Assembly (NCBI RefSeq): GCF_026314945.1
Contig: NZ_CP111121.1
Coordinates: 2,418,001 to 2,482,000 of the forward strand
Origin: Chryseobacterium fluminis
GTDB taxonomy: Bacteria; Bacteroidota; Bacteroidia; Flavobacteriales; Weeksellaceae
Length of the DNA stretch: 64,000 bases
Direction: 5' to 3'
In this document: positions 1-9,420 of the stretch, one piece after another
Layout of the letters: each line of letters starts with the position of its first letter
Position numbering within the stretch: position 1 is the first letter of the stretch
Notes under the pieces: model-generated
What the model was told of the DNA's origin: nothing
The model's input: the letters and a program-made list of their open reading frames with translations, nothing else
Database searches by the model: none
Made by a program: the position numbers and the translations under genes

Positions 1-1
1 C

Positions 2-1600
2 AATACTCCAGATCTGGCGACACAACAGTTCAGCATCGATAAGGTTATTGTATTTCCCAATTATAATATTCAGGATGTAAAAGACGGGAAATACAGTGTC
101 CCGATGAACCCTGATTCGCTCTCAAAATATTCCTATGAGCACATCTATGTTGTAGATCCAAAGCATAAGTTTAAACCCAAAATTTTTGACAGGGCTCTGT
201 ATTTTAAAGAAGGGGACATTTATAACCGTACCAACCATAATCTTTCTTTAAACCGACTGATCAGTTTAGGTGTTTTTAAATTTGTGAAAAACGATTTTGT
301 GGTTTCAGACTCTTTAAATCATAAATTTGATGCCTACTATATGTTAACGCCAAGGGAACTTCAGTCTCTGCGCCTTGAAGCATTAGGAAGAACCAACTCT
401 GCCAACTATGCCGGAAGTGAGCTTAACCTGAACTGGACCCACCGAAATTTTTTCCGTGGTGCGGAACAGTTCAAGGCTTCTGTATACGGAGCATTTGACG
501 TGCAGGTGGGTGGACCTGAAAATGCCCAGAATATATTCAGAGCCGGAACCAATGTTCAGCTTTCGATCCCCAGAATTGTGGCACCGTTCCGTTTTAATTC
601 ATCCAGTGCGTTTGTTCCGAGAACCAATATCAGTCTGGGATATGAATTCCAGAACCGGACGCAATATTATACATTAAATACGTTCAGCGCATCATTCGGA
701 TACCTGTGGAAAGAAAATATAAGAAAGGAACATGACCTGAAAGTCCTGGATGTCACCTTGGTTTCACCGGCTAAGATAACTCCTCTTTATGACTCGCTGT
801 CGCAGAAAAGTGATGCAATGCGAAGAGTGGTCGAGAAGCAGCTTATTTTCGGCCCAACCTATTCTTACACCTATACGAATACGATGGTCAATAAGCCGAC
901 GACCATTTATTATAAAGGAACTCTGGACCTTGCCGGAAACATTACAGGGCTTGTATCCGGTGCAGACGTAAAAAAAGACAAAGAAAAGAAACTCTTCGGA
1001 ATCCCTTTCAGTCAGTATGCCAAGATTGAAAATGACTTCCGCCTGTATCATAAATTCACAGAAAAAACTTCACTGGCAACACGATTCATTGCCGGGGTCG
1101 CTTATCCTTACGGAAATTCCGAGAATATTCCTTTTTCCAAACAGTTTTTTTCGGGAGGAAGTAACAGTATCCGTGCCTTCCGTGCCAGAACTTTAGGGCC
1201 GGGAAGTTTTGATCCGAGAACGATCGAATCGGGTTATTACTTCGACCAGTCCGGAGATGTCAAGCTGGAATTAAATGCAGAATACCGCGCTAATCTTTAC
1301 AAATTTTTAAATGTTGCCGTATTTGCGGATGCCGGAAATATCTGGCTGATCAACGAGGATGCACAAAGACCGGGCGCTAAGTTTTCTAAAGAATTTTTAA
1401 GCGAAATTGCAGTAGGCGCCGGGGTGGGACTGAGACTGGATTTTTCTATTCTTGTTTTAAGACTGGATCTTGCCATGCCATTAAGAGTTCCTTATTATGA
1501 GAAAAATGACCGATGGGCATTTGACAGGATCAATTTTGGAGATTCCAACTGGCGAAAAGACAACCTCATTTTGAATATTGCAATCGGATATCCTTTTTAA
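2..1600 (+). CDS. TamL-like BamA/Omp85 outer-membrane assembly protein (3' part)
   Basis: The frame is open from base 2, so this is the C-terminal part of a gene that starts outside the window; the ATG at 104 is internal. The first residues look like the end of a POTRA-type repeat. The rest is a surface-antigen (Omp85) beta-barrel with the hallmark motif FFSGGSNSIRAFRARTLGPG, and it ends in an aromatic residue (...AIGYPF), as barrel proteins recognised by BAM do. In Bacteroidota this architecture is best known as TamL, the lipoprotein form of the translocation and assembly module, which helps fold outer-membrane proteins. The lipobox expected at the N terminus is not in view, so TamL rather than a second BamA is an inference. 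The next gene follows after one base, suggesting an operon with yihY. Confidence 0.85.
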   Translation, partial: NTPDLATQQFSIDKVIVFPNYNIQDVKDGKYSVPMNPDSLSKYSYEHIYVVDPKHKFKPKIFDRALYFKEGDIYNRTNHNLSLNRLISLGVFKFVKNDFVVSDSLNHKFDAYYMLTPRELQSLRLEALGRTNSANYAGSELNLNWTHRNFFRGAEQFKASVYGAFDVQVGGPENAQNIFRAGTNVQLSIPRIVAPFRFNSSSAFVPRTNISLGYEFQNRTQYYTLNTFSASFGYLWKENIRKEHDLKVLDVTLVSPAKITPLYDSLSQKSDAMRRVVEKQLIFGPTYSYTYTNTMVNKPTTIYYKGTLDLAGNITGLVSGADVKKDKEKKLFGIPFSQYAKIENDFRLYHKFTEKTSLATRFIAGVAYPYGNSENIPFSKQFFSGGSNSIRAFRARTLGPGSFDPRTIESGYYFDQSGDVKLELNAEYRANLYKFLNVAVFADAGNIWLINEDAQRPGAKFSKEFLSEIAVGAGVGLRLDFSILVLRLDLAMPLRVPYYEKNDRWAFDRINFGDSNWRKDNLILNIAIGYPF

Positions 1601-1601
1601 T

Positions 1602-2537
1602 ATGATCAACAATATAAAATTTTTCTGGGAAGTTTTAAAAGAATCTTTTACAGAATGGAATAATTCTTCTGCTTCAAGGGATTCTGCAGGTCTGGCTTAT
1701 TACGCGATTTTTTCGATTCCCGGACTTTTAATTATTATCATCTGGATTGCGGGTAATTTTTTTGGTGAGGAAGCGATTCGCGGACAGATCAGCAGTGAGA
1801 TCAGCGGAATTATGGGAGCAGATGTTGCCAAAAGTATCCAGGATATGATTGCCGGTGCGCTAATCGACAAGCAGAACGTTTTCATGAAAGCAGTAGGAGT
1901 CGGATCACTGGTTTTCGGTTCCACGACTCTTTTCTTTCAGTTACAGCATACCCTGAATACCCTGTGGGATGTACAGGCTGCTCCCAAAAAGGCATTCACA
2001 AAATTTCTATTAGACCGGGCCAATTCATTAGGAATGATTCTTATTTTAGGATTTCTATTAATGATTACCATGGTTTTGTCATCCCTCATCAGTGTTTTCA
2101 ATAATCTAATTACCCGCTACTTTGGCTTCGAGACCTATATGCTCGTAGAACTTGTAAATTTCGGAGTAGGATTTGGTTTTGTGATGTTACTCTTTGCAAT
2201 GATGTTTAAAATACTTCCCGACGTCCAGGTCAGCTGGAAGCCTGTATGGAAGGGTGCCTTCCTTACCGCAGTTTTATTTACGCTCGGAAAGTTTTTGCTG
2301 AGTCTTTATTTCGGAACGGCGAAGCCTACTTCTGCTTTCGGAACTGCAGGAACCGTTATTCTGATTATGATGTGGATCAACTATTCGTGTATGCTTATTT
2401 TCTTTGGTGCCGTATATACCAAAGTATATGCTTATAAAAAAGGATATACGATAATCCCTTCTAAACATGCGAAATGGAGTGATGCGAAGCTGTATGAAGA
2501 AACCCAGAGAAAAAAGGAAAATGAAAATATTTCATAA
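1602..2537 (+). CDS. YihY/virulence factor BrkB family inner-membrane protein
   Basis: A 311-residue polytopic membrane protein with about six hydrophobic segments. It has the family signature near the N terminus (SAGLAYYAIFSIPGLLIIII) and a conserved TLWDV stretch after the third segment. The family was long called ribonuclease BN in error; its real function is unknown, and transport or envelope roles are proposed. I chose ATG 1602 rather than an in-frame TTG at 1578, because the TTG lies inside the preceding barrel gene. The ATG follows that stop by one base, so the two are probably cotranscribed. The C terminus is charged and cytoplasmic-looking (KKENENIS). A strong terminator follows immediately. 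Confidence 0.88.
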   Translation: MINNIKFFWEVLKESFTEWNNSSASRDSAGLAYYAIFSIPGLLIIIIWIAGNFFGEEAIRGQISSEISGIMGADVAKSIQDMIAGALIDKQNVFMKAVGVGSLVFGSTTLFFQLQHTLNTLWDVQAAPKKAFTKFLLDRANSLGMILILGFLLMITMVLSSLISVFNNLITRYFGFETYMLVELVNFGVGFGFVMLLFAMMFKILPDVQVSWKPVWKGAFLTAVLFTLGKFLLSLYFGTAKPTSAFGTAGTVILIMMWINYSCMLIFFGAVYTKVYAYKKGYTIIPSKHAKWSDAKLYEETQRKKENENIS

Positions 2538-2542
2538 AAAAA

Positions 2543-2577
2543 GCCTCCCGTCTATTTTATTCGGGAGGCCTTTTTTA
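2543..2577. terminator. Bidirectional rho-independent terminator between yihY and argS
   Basis: An 8-bp perfect GC-rich stem (GCCTCCCG / CGGGAGGC) with an 11-nt loop is flanked by A-runs on the left and T-runs on the right. It can therefore stop both the plus-strand yihY transcript and the minus-strand argS transcript. Confidence 0.9.
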
Positions 2578-4335
2578 CATTCTGTTTACCGTTTCTATTC
2601 CCAGAAGCTGCAAAGATTTTCTGATCGTCTTTGCCGCTAAATCCGATATATTCAGACGGAACTGCGTCACATTTTTATCCTCGTGATTTAAGATTGGATT
2701 GCTCTGATAAAAAGAATTATAAGTCTTGACCAGGTCATAAACATAGTTGGCTACTAAAGCGGGACTTAATGTTTCTGCAGATCTGGCTACTACGGTTTTA
2801 AAATTAGCCAGCTGCATAATCAATTCTTTTTCGGATTGATTAAGATCAGTACTTTCTGCTTCTTTCTGCTCAAACTGAGCTTTCGCCAGTAACGACTGAA
2901 TACGGGCATATGTATACTGAATAAAAGGTCCTGTATTTCCGTTAAAATCGATACTTTCTTCCGGATTAAAAAGCATTTTTTTCTTAGGGTCAACTTTCAG
3001 CATAAAATATTTTAACGCTCCGATTCCTACATTTTCGTAGTTGGCGTTCTTTTCCTCTTCTGTGAAATGTTCCAGTTTTCCGAGTTCTTCAGACTTGGAT
3101 TTTGCAATATCATGCATATCCTGCATCAGTTCGTCGGCATCTACTACGGTACCTTCACGGGATTTCATTTTTCCGTTCGGAAGTTCAACCATTCCGTAAG
3201 ACAGGTGATACAGCTGGTCTGCCCATGAATATCCCAATTTTCCAAGAATTTTAAATAAAACCTGGAAATGGTAATCCTGCTCATTTCCGACCGTATAAAT
3301 TAATTTCTGAATATCGTTTTGTTTAAAACGCTCTACTGCGGTTCCCAGATCCTGCGTCATATACACGGAAGTTCCGTCGGAACGCAATAAAAGTTTCTGA
3401 TCCAGTCCTTCATCGGTAAGATCACACCATACAGAGCCATCTTCCTTCTGGTATAAAATACCTTTATCTAATCCTTCCTGAATAAGATCTTTTCCTAAAA
3501 TATAAGTGTTGCTTTCGTATTGTATCTGATCAAAATTTACGCCCAGTCTCTGATAGGTTTCCCCAAAACCTTTATACACCCAGGCATTCATTTCAGACCA
3601 GAGATTTCTTACTCTTTCATCACCGTTTTCCCAGTCCAAAAGCATTTGCTGAGCTTCTTTTATCAGAGGAGCCTCTTTTTTGGCCTGCTCTTCACTCATC
3701 CCCTGCTCTACAAGCTCTGAGATTTCTTTTTTATAATTTTTATCAAATTCTACATAGTAGTTCCCTACAAATTTATCCCCCTTGGTATCCGTCGTTTCCG
3801 GAGTTTCCCCACGCCCGAATTTTTCCCATGCCAGCATGGATTTGCAGATATGAATACCTCTGTCATTGATAATCTGGCATTTAATCACATCATATCCCGC
3901 TTCTTTAAGAATCTGCGAAACTGAAAAGCCTAATAAATTATTTCTTACATGTCCTAAGTGAAGAGGCTTATTGGTATTGGGAGAGGAGTATTCCACCATT
4001 ACGGTAGAATTTTTCTTTTCAATCACTGAAAAACCTTCTGTTACTGCCTTAAACTGATCCATAAAAAACCGGTTTTTAACTTTAACATTCAGAAAGCCTT
4101 TGACAACATTGAAGCTTTCCAGAAGATCAGTCTGCTCCGTTAAAGCCTGCCCTAATTCCACCCCGATACTTTCAGGATTTTTTTTCAGCTGTTTAACCAA
4201 TGGAAAAGTAACAATGGTAAAATCCCCTTCAAATTCAGTTTTATTTTCCTGAATTTCCAGATTAATATCTTTTAGCTGGTATACATTTAATATGATTTCA
4301 GAAAGTTTACTTTCTATAATATCTTTAATATTCAT
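2575..4335 (-). CDS. argS: Arginyl-tRNA synthetase
   Basis: Charges tRNA-Arg with arginine in the cytoplasm. The 586 residues match the normal length. Domains in order: an N-terminal additional domain (about 1-90), the Rossmann catalytic core with the class I HIGH motif as HLGH (126-129) inside SSPNTNKPLHLGHVRNN, the KMSK-equivalent loop as GKMKSREGTVV, and the DALR anticodon-binding domain at the C terminus (FRLNISDLAAKTIRKSLQLL). An in-frame upstream extension of 20 codons is open, but the conserved protein starts at MNIKDIIESK, and the extension overlaps the terminator of the upstream susD gene, so I use the ATG at 4335. Confidence 0.97.
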   Translation of the reverse strand: MNIKDIIESKLSEIILNVYQLKDINLEIQENKTEFEGDFTIVTFPLVKQLKKNPESIGVELGQALTEQTDLLESFNVVKGFLNVKVKNRFFMDQFKAVTEGFSVIEKKNSTVMVEYSSPNTNKPLHLGHVRNNLLGFSVSQILKEAGYDVIKCQIINDRGIHICKSMLAWEKFGRGETPETTDTKGDKFVGNYYVEFDKNYKKEISELVEQGMSEEQAKKEAPLIKEAQQMLLDWENGDERVRNLWSEMNAWVYKGFGETYQRLGVNFDQIQYESNTYILGKDLIQEGLDKGILYQKEDGSVWCDLTDEGLDQKLLLRSDGTSVYMTQDLGTAVERFKQNDIQKLIYTVGNEQDYHFQVLFKILGKLGYSWADQLYHLSYGMVELPNGKMKSREGTVVDADELMQDMHDIAKSKSEELGKLEHFTEEEKNANYENVGIGALKYFMLKVDPKKKMLFNPEESIDFNGNTGPFIQYTYARIQSLLAKAQFEQKEAESTDLNQSEKELIMQLANFKTVVARSAETLSPALVANYVYDLVKTYNSFYQSNPILNHEDKNVTQFRLNISDLAAKTIRKSLQLLGIETVNRM

Positions 4336-4365
4336 CGCAAAATTTTGAAATACAAATATACGGAA

Positions 4366-4392
4366 ATAAAAAAACCGCCCGAAGGCAGTTTT
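4366..4392 (-). terminator. Terminator of the first susCD operon
   Basis: On the minus strand AACTGCC, a TTCG loop and GGCGGTT are followed by a long T-run. The stem has one A-C mismatch. The stem and the flanking CATATGAATGTTA sequence are nearly the same as those after the second susD gene (9356-9383), so the two operon ends are related by descent. Confidence 0.75.
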
Positions 4393-4420
4393 CATATGAA
4401 TGTTATTAAATTGGATGTTA

Positions 4421-5995
4421 TTATTGGTCCCACCAGACTTTTGAAGTATTTTTATCTTCAGCAGGCAATAATCCCTGGACTCCTTTTAAATAATTGGCAT
4501 TATTAAAGTTAGCCTCTTCTACCGGATACCTTAATCTCCTCGGAATTACTCCTCCATTTACAGCACTTGGGGCAGGCAATAAAGCCGGGAAACCTGTTCT
4601 TCTGAATTCAGCCCAGGCATCAAAGCCGTTCAGAAACAGAGCAATCCACTTTTCTTCGCCTATTACTCTTTCGGCACCGAATAATGCTATGTCAGCCACT
4701 CTGGCTCCGGCGTATGCTGCAGCTCCGGGAGTAATCTTAGTTCCGCCAAAAGGATTTGTGGAAGGATTATAGGCATTGGTATTCAAAACATAATGATCAT
4801 CCAAAGTATTATAATTCAAAACAATTCCATTGGTGAGCATATCGGAAACAGCTTCACCTGTCCAGCCTTTTGCTGCTGCTTCAGCTCTGTTTAAATAAGT
4901 ATATCCTGCCGTCATTAAACTAATAGCCGAGCTGCTGCTCCTAAATTTCACACTAATGGTGGTGACTCCCGATGTTGAATAGCCGGCAGCAGCCAAATCA
5001 TTGGAATTATACCCGTATGGTAATCCGACGGCTGACATTTTTCCTGTGTTGGCATATAACGTCAATCTCGTATCCGGGGTATGGTTTGACGTCCTGTTAA
5101 AAGTATTACCGGACCCTTTCATAGATTCTACCAGTTCTCTTGAAATTCTATAATCAGCTGATCTGAAATCCGAGAAAGGGTTGGGATAAGAGTTTCCCGG
5201 CGCTATGGTAAACCATGCCTCATCAGCTACGGTCTCGATTACCCCGGCAGAATTGGATAGGGCATCCTTAAATTCAGTAGCGGCGTACCCTGTGGCTGCC
5301 GGATATTTCTTAGATAATTGCAATGTTGCCTGAAGCAGTACTGAATTGGCTAGTTTTTTCCATTTATTTAAGTTCCCGTAAAATAGAATATCCCCTGCAG
5401 GACTTGTTGATGAAGTATTTAAAAGATCCCTTCCGCTTTTAAGATCTGCAATAATAGCTTCATATACAGCTTTCTGACTATCATATTTTGGTAGAAATAT
5501 ATCTGATGTTGCTTTTGCGGCTTCCGAAAAGGGAGCATCACCATAGGTATCAGTAAGCCTTTTCATGATAATAGCCCTGAAAATTTTAGATACCCCAATC
5601 ATGTTTTCTGCGCTTCCCTGCAGTAATATTTCCGGAGAAGGATTATTAGAATATCCAGAAATAATTTCATTCAGATTATTAATCTGATTTACATAATATC
5701 TTGCCCACGCCCCGGGAGTGTCACCATACGTCTGTTCTGTAGTGTAAACCACCTGTGACTGGTATTGGGAAAACAGGATGGGCATCATCTGGTATGCGTT
5801 GCTGCCATCGCCTCCATTTTGTCCAAAATTCATAATTGCACCTGCCAATAAAGATTTGTAATTGGCTGAATAGATGGCATACTGGTCTTTATTAAAATCA
5901 TCACTATAATTTTCATTGTTACATGAAAGAGCAACACCCAAGAGTAGTGAATAAAGCCCTAATTTGTTTAATCTGCTCATAATTTGTTTTTTCAT
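4421..5995 (-). CDS. SusD/RagB-type nutrient-binding outer-membrane lipoprotein (SusD-like_2 type)
   Basis: A surface-exposed lipoprotein that caps a SusC channel and binds the oligomeric nutrient. The N terminus carries a lipoprotein signal with lipobox VALSC (Cys about residue 25). The body is helical and TPR-like, with typical family motifs: GDAPFSEA in the first third, YDSQKAVYEAIIADL, and near the C terminus FDAWAEFRRTGFPAL followed by PRRLRYPVEE. The 524 residues fit the family. It lies 10 bases downstream of the susC reading frame and is surely cotranscribed with it. The partner susC is frameshifted, so this lipoprotein may be orphaned. The substrate cannot be told: no glycosidase is next to it, and some relatives act on peptides. 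An in-frame ATG five codons in (5980) is an alternative start. Confidence 0.9.
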   Translation of the reverse strand: MKKQIMSRLNKLGLYSLLLGVALSCNNENYSDDFNKDQYAIYSANYKSLLAGAIMNFGQNGGDGSNAYQMMPILFSQYQSQVVYTTEQTYGDTPGAWARYYVNQINNLNEIISGYSNNPSPEILLQGSAENMIGVSKIFRAIIMKRLTDTYGDAPFSEAAKATSDIFLPKYDSQKAVYEAIIADLKSGRDLLNTSSTSPAGDILFYGNLNKWKKLANSVLLQATLQLSKKYPAATGYAATEFKDALSNSAGVIETVADEAWFTIAPGNSYPNPFSDFRSADYRISRELVESMKGSGNTFNRTSNHTPDTRLTLYANTGKMSAVGLPYGYNSNDLAAAGYSTSGVTTISVKFRSSSSAISLMTAGYTYLNRAEAAAKGWTGEAVSDMLTNGIVLNYNTLDDHYVLNTNAYNPSTNPFGGTKITPGAAAYAGARVADIALFGAERVIGEEKWIALFLNGFDAWAEFRRTGFPALLPAPSAVNGGVIPRRLRYPVEEANFNNANYLKGVQGLLPAEDKNTSKVWWDQ

Positions 5996-6005
5996 TTTAC
6001 TATTT

Positions 6006-9000
6006 TTAAAAATTTATTCTCACATTAACTCCAAAACCTTTGGTGGACGGTAATTGTCCGTTTTCTCCGTAATTTTCAGAAAGCTCTGAAGGGTCAAATC
6101 TATGGGTGTTGTCCTTCGAAACGGAAATCAGCCATGGATTTCGTGCTGTTACTCCAACTGACATATTGGAAATTCCGGTATTGGTAAACAGTGATTTTGG
6201 CAATTGATAATTCAAAGCTACTTCTCTCAGCTTAACATAACTGGCACTATGAATAAATGGCTCCGCAATTCTATTGGCATGGAATTGTTTAAAATAATCA
6301 CTGGCCTCAACATAAGTGTCTACCAGTGCTCCTGTAGTGCTTACCCCTGTCACTCTTACTCCTCCTCCGTCAGCAACGGCATCTCTTACGTTATGTCCTC
6401 TGTCATTCATAGCAGCGGTTTCTTCCAGTAACCCTCCCGAATTACCCCACTGTTCTGAAAGTGAGAAGAACTTGCCTCCTTTTTGAAAATCAATAGTAAA
6501 GCTTAAACTTATTGATTTATAGCTCAATGTATTGTAAAAGCCTCCTGTAAATTCGGGTAATATACTTCCGAAAGCCATATTAGGCTCATATTCATAAAGT
6601 CCCTTGGCATTAATGACAGCATTACCGTTTTGATCTCTTTTAATCCCTGTACCATAAAGCTGCCCCCACTCTAATCCTTCTTTTTGGAGTACGGAGACAT
6701 AACTGAATGAACTGGAGTTTCCATACTGGATAGATTCAAGATTGTCATTCACTTTTAAAATTTTTGATTTATTTACTGCCCAGTTAATTGAAGTGGTCCA
6801 GCTAAATCCATTTTTTAAACAGGTCTCCTGAGAGCGACAGCTCTACTCCTTTTCTTCTGGCATTTGCTGAATTGATTAAAATATCCAGTTTTCCTGTAGA
6901 AGAAGCTAAAGTTACCGGGATGGGTTCATTTTTTCTGGTTTCATTGTAATAAGTAGCTCCAAAGGAGAGTCTGTTTTTTAAAAATTTTAAGTCTATCCCT
7001 ATTTCTTTATTTTCATTGAGGGCAGGCTTTAAACCTTTACCAATAATTCGGGTGGGAAACCATGCGGTCTGATATAAATTATTTCCTACCGTTAGAGGTT
7101 GATTTCCATTTCTATATTTTGGGTTTGTAAGTGTGGCTGTTAAGTCGGCCGGAATCTGTGCAAAACCTGCTCTTAATTTTAGATAAGTAAGAGTATTATT
7201 TTTGGGAAGTAAATTATGCACCAAAACACTGGCTCCTACTGAATAACTTACAAATGAATTATCACTGTTCAAGTAAGCCGAATTAATATCATTCCTTATA
7301 GAAGCGTCCACAAAATAAGTATCTTTATACCCTGCTGATGCCGAGGCATATAAAGATTTGTATTGTTGTTTATAATCATAAGGGCTTGCAATAATTGGAA
7401 TGTTTGTATTTTTAAAATTAAACACATCCGTTGTTAAAAGCCACTGGGTTGTTCCGGTAACACCCATCAACTGCGAATTACCATCCCATCGCCTGTTTGT
7501 AATATTAGCTCCGCCAATAGCGGTAAGATCGATTTTATCAAACTTCTTTTGATAAGTCAAGCGTCCTTCATACTGATCTTCGGTATACTGACTTTCACTG
7601 ATCCCAAAACCGTTAAGCAGCCTCAGGTACCCGCCCGGTGTTGCTGATCCTGTTCCGGACCCGTTCTTAGATAACGAATTCGGCATAAAGTATCGGTTTG
7701 TTGATTCGTTCTGTGTCCTTGAAAAAGAAACCCTGGCAGTCAAACCTTTAGCAATCTTATAAGACGGAGCTACAGACAATAATAACGTATTCCGGTCTGT
7801 ATAATTTCTGAAATTTTTCATCCAGGTATACGGATTGATCCAGAATGCAGGTTTCGCTTTAAAACTTGTAGGTGAATAATCATCGGGGCCCCACCAGTTC
7901 CAACTTGCAGAGTACCCCTCCGGAGTTTTTAGATCCTGCAGCTCCCGTAATTTTCTCATATCTATATCCCTACCAAACCACTGGTTAAATGAGCCGGATG
8001 TCTGATTGCTGTAACCATCATCAAAATCTCCTGTCACTTTCCCGTCTGAATAATTCACAATCGCATCTACAGAGAATCGATCATTAAATTTATAAGAGCC
8101 GTTAAGATTCAGATAATTTCTCTTTAGGGAGGTATACGGAGTGATCCCGTTTTGGTTTAGGTTCGTAAAAGACAGTCTTGCAGTAAATGCTTCATTACCT
8201 CCTGCGACAGAAATCGAGTTCTTGTAGGTAAGAGCTTTATCATAAAAGTCTTTTACGTTATTGGGATGTGCTTCGTATTTTGCCGTTTTTCCGAAATAGG
8301 GGCTATCTTTCCACCAGGCATACCAGGGAATGTAATCCTGGCCGTCCATTTTTGGGCCCCAGGATTCATCGATATAATTATTATCGCCTGCCAGATATCT
8401 TTTTCCATGGAATACTTCCCATTCTGCCGGCATTGTTGCAGGATTAAATACAAAGGTTTTAAAGGATGCATTACCTTCTGCCCCTTGCCCATACTGGTTC
8501 TGGAATTTCATCGTCCTTGCCACAATGTCTACAGTGGTCGTAGAGTTGAGTTCTACACTGAGTCTTCGCTTACTTCCTTTCTTTGTTGTCATAACGATCA
8601 CTCCATACTGAGCCCTCACTCCATACAATGAGGTTGCATTGGGTCCTTTCAGTACATTTACCGATTCAATAATATCCATATCAATCGTATTAGGATCAAT
8701 GATGACTCCGTCTAATACATAGATAGGATCAGCATCACTCAGTAAACTCACCGCCCCCCTTAATCTTAGCTTACCAGTTTCTCCGAGTTTCGAGCCTGCC
8801 TGACCGTTTAATTGTACACCGGCAACTTTTCCGACGATAGAGTTCTTAACATCAACATTCTGTGTTAAATTTAAATCTTTGGCTTTTACTGTTTGATTAG
8901 CATACGAAAGAGACTTTTCCTCTCTTTTAATTCCGAGTGCAGTCACTACAACCGCATCGATTTCTTTTGTTTCCACTGTATCTTTCTTCTGTTGCGCTTT

Positions 9001-9060
9001 TGCGACCGCTATGGAAGAAGTCAACACCAAAACAACAAGACTTGTTGTCAGTTTCTTCAT
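6006..9060 (-). pseudogene. SusC/RagA-type TonB-dependent transporter, frameshifted
   Basis: Two reading frames (start 9060 to stop at 6802-6804, then continuing to 6006) together encode about 1009 residues of a SusC barrel, the same length as the intact paralogue at 10873-13911. The first part has a signal peptide (MKKLTTSLVVLVLTSSIAVAKAQ), a short conserved stretch with VVVTALGIKREEKSL, and the plug domain (PIYVLDGVIIDP, SVNVLKGPNATSLYG). The frame is lost in an A-run (coding strand; T6 at 6811-6816). With one A fewer the sequence reads LFKNGFSWTTSINW, the normal SusC sequence. The rest, up to the C-terminal FGVNVRINF, is intact in the shifted frame. The upstream ATG at 9060 fits the signal peptide better than longer in-frame extensions. 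Either a real recent lesion or a homopolymer sequencing error. Confidence 0.88.
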
Positions 9061-9083
9061 ATCAGATAAATTTTTGTATCCCA

Positions 9084-9110
9084 GCAAATTTGTTAAACTT
9101 TCTTAACAAG
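9084..9110 (-). promoter_or_regulatory. Conserved susC upstream box with TTGTTAA/TTAACAA dyad
   Basis: This 27-base block lies 24 bases before the susC start codon. On the minus strand it reads TTGTTAA, six bases, TTAACAA, then ATTTGC. The same block with one change sits at the same distance before the second susC (13935-13961). It is either the core promoter (TTG and TTTG elements) or a regulator site shared by both operons. Confidence 0.55.
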
Positions 9111-9355
9111 TCAAAGAAAAAAGAAAAAAAATTACAAAATCATCAATAAAACAAACTAAAAAGTATTAAATACTTAAATAAATACATTAAAAACATTAAT
9201 ATTTAAAATAAACATAACACATTCTATATAAAACAGAATAGCTTTTTTTAATAAATCCTCTTTTGCTCTACCTTAAAAATGTTACAAACTATTGATTTAT
9301 GACGAATCAATAAACAAACTTATCAATTCAAAGAAACTACCGCTTGCATCAGCAC
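9111..9355. other. AT-rich gap between the two susCD operons
   Basis: No credible reading frame. Very AT-rich sequence with A- and T-runs. It should carry the upstream promoter region of the broken susC on the minus strand; I see no clear full promoter beyond the box at 9084-9110. Confidence 0.5.
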
Positions 9356-9383
9356 ACAAAAAAACCGCCCGAAGGCGGTTTTT
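9356..9383 (-). terminator. Terminator of the second susCD operon
   Basis: A perfect 7-bp stem AACCGCC/GGCGGTT with a CGAA loop, flanked by a T-run on the minus strand (A-run 9358-9364 on plus). Near-copy of the terminator at 4366-4392. Confidence 0.85.
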
Positions 9384-9420
9384 TCATATGAATGTTAAAA
9401 TACTAAAATTTGTTTTGGTA

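Noticed and set aside
764..1051. 95-codon minus-strand frame inside the TamL-like gene
   Set aside because: Antisense shadow of a clear barrel-coding frame, with no protein-like pattern.
6802..6816. Programmed ribosomal frameshift in susC
   Set aside because: The needed shift is +1 at an A-run, without a known slippery pattern or stimulator, and the intact paralogue has no such site; an indel or read error is simpler.
8266..8631. 121-codon plus-strand frame opposite susC
   Set aside because: Antisense to the plug and barrel region; Cys/Phe-rich nonsense composition.
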